Positions 63,710 to 64,000 of a stretch of 64,000 nt of DNA are shown piece by piece. Source of the DNA: Bacteroidales bacterium. GTDB lineage: Bacteria; Bacteroidota; Bacteroidia; Bacteroidales; Muribaculaceae. Every line of letters begins with the position of its first letter. The stretch's first letter is position 1. The notes beneath the pieces were generated by a model. It was not told the origin of the DNA. It ran no database searches and worked only from the letters and a program-made list of their open reading frames with translations. The stretch is from positions 41,676-105,675 of the forward strand of contig JAAVGM010000026.1 of NCBI GenBank assembly GCA_014800245.1, written 5' to 3'. Both the position numbers and the translations under genes were made by a program.

Positions 63710-63731
63710 GGAGATTTCGGTCTCCTTTTTT
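63710..63731 (+). terminator. Terminator-like hairpin
   Basis: GGAGA, loop TTTCGG, TCTCC followed by a run of six T, just upstream of the IS30 remnant. The rest, 63732-64000, holds no gene. TGTCCCATAAAAATGGGA near 63887-63904 looks like the end of another element and is not resolved. Confidence 0.5.
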
Positions 63732-64000
63732 ATTTTGTATTGTCAGTTGACTTTTTTCACTCATTGGGGGTGCTTCCCACTGGCCGTGGGGCCTTCCCCC
63801 AGAGAATCAAGGAAGAGCTTTAATGTGCCTTTAACTTTTGCACTTCGTTTTAGAATCTACAGGAAATAATATACTTTATAGCACTAGTGTCCCATAAAAA
63901 TGGGAGCTGGTTAAAAATTAAATAAATTAGGCCCATTGAGGTCTGATAGAACATTGAAATTTTGAGATTTAGTTTTGTTGAAGAGATCGACCAAATGAGA

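Noticed and set aside
50727..64000. Integration site (att) repeat of the tRNA-Phe 3' end closing an island
   Set aside because: I looked for a second copy of the tRNA 3' end to the right and saw none, so island limits by att sites cannot be claimed.

Overview
The window reads as a Bacteroidetes chromosome, order Bacteroidales, with Muribaculaceae or a close relative as my best guess from protein style. The evidence is: many promoters of the Bacteroidetes housekeeping type (TTTG, 19-20 bases, TAnnTTTG) in the right place and orientation; few Shine-Dalgarno sites; a type IX secretion (gliding-motility type) C-terminal domain protein; a class II ProRS of the 490-residue type; a DUF4293 protein; and a threonine cluster with an ApgM-like proposed homoserine kinase between thrA and thrC.

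Bases 1 to about 43.8 kb are core genome. In order: an ABC-F ATPase cut by the window edge; groL and groS (minus strand), with a sigma-54-like site upstream; a secreted alpha-amylase; an NlpC/P60 hydrolase; two identical tRNA-Gln(CUG) genes; a CDF cation pump; uvrA; a T9SS-type surface protein; a DUF389 membrane protein; dapA; dnaG; an ABC-2 exporter pair; and the minus-strand run proS / DPP-IV / membrane protein / miaA. Then come an SGNH-like (DUF4886) protein, a Y-family DNA polymerase with a 54-residue partner gene, DUF4293 and an M3 peptidase. The core ends with ilvD-ilvB-ilvN-ilvC-thrA-(homoserine kinase/apgM)-thrC, which reads as one branched-chain and threonine biosynthetic unit, and ppdK.

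From about 43.9 kb the character changes to an accessory region. 43.9-51.5 kb is AT-rich and decaying. It holds two genes split by single in-frame stop codons, an HTH regulator with two offsetting frameshifts next to a perfect 16-bp palindrome, a duplicated 45-residue gene, convergent overlapping small genes, a duplicated leader sequence next to tRNA-Phe, and a scrap of a mobile-element polyvalent protein.

51.5-57.1 kb is a compact minus-strand operon behind one clear promoter. It encodes two tandem HTH-plus-methyltransferase-like proteins whose DPPF-type catalytic motif is DLPQ or DLPI, an ADP-ribosylglycohydrolase, a hidden 38-residue protein, a 79-residue protein, an ART-PolyVal-like ADP-ribosyltransferase, a NADAR protein and a SIS-domain phosphosugar-type protein. 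I infer a self-contained ADP-ribosylation and reversal system aimed at nucleic acid, either a toxin-antitoxin-like defence or a DNA modification pathway. It is the strongest candidate here for an undescribed system.

57.6-62.6 kb is a second minus-strand operon with its own promoter: a 219-residue protein made of two copies of one domain, a Z1-domain superfamily II ATPase, and a Sel1-repeat protein, also likely conflict-related. The last 1.4 kb is insertion-sequence debris, mostly an IS30-family transposase with stops and frameshifts.
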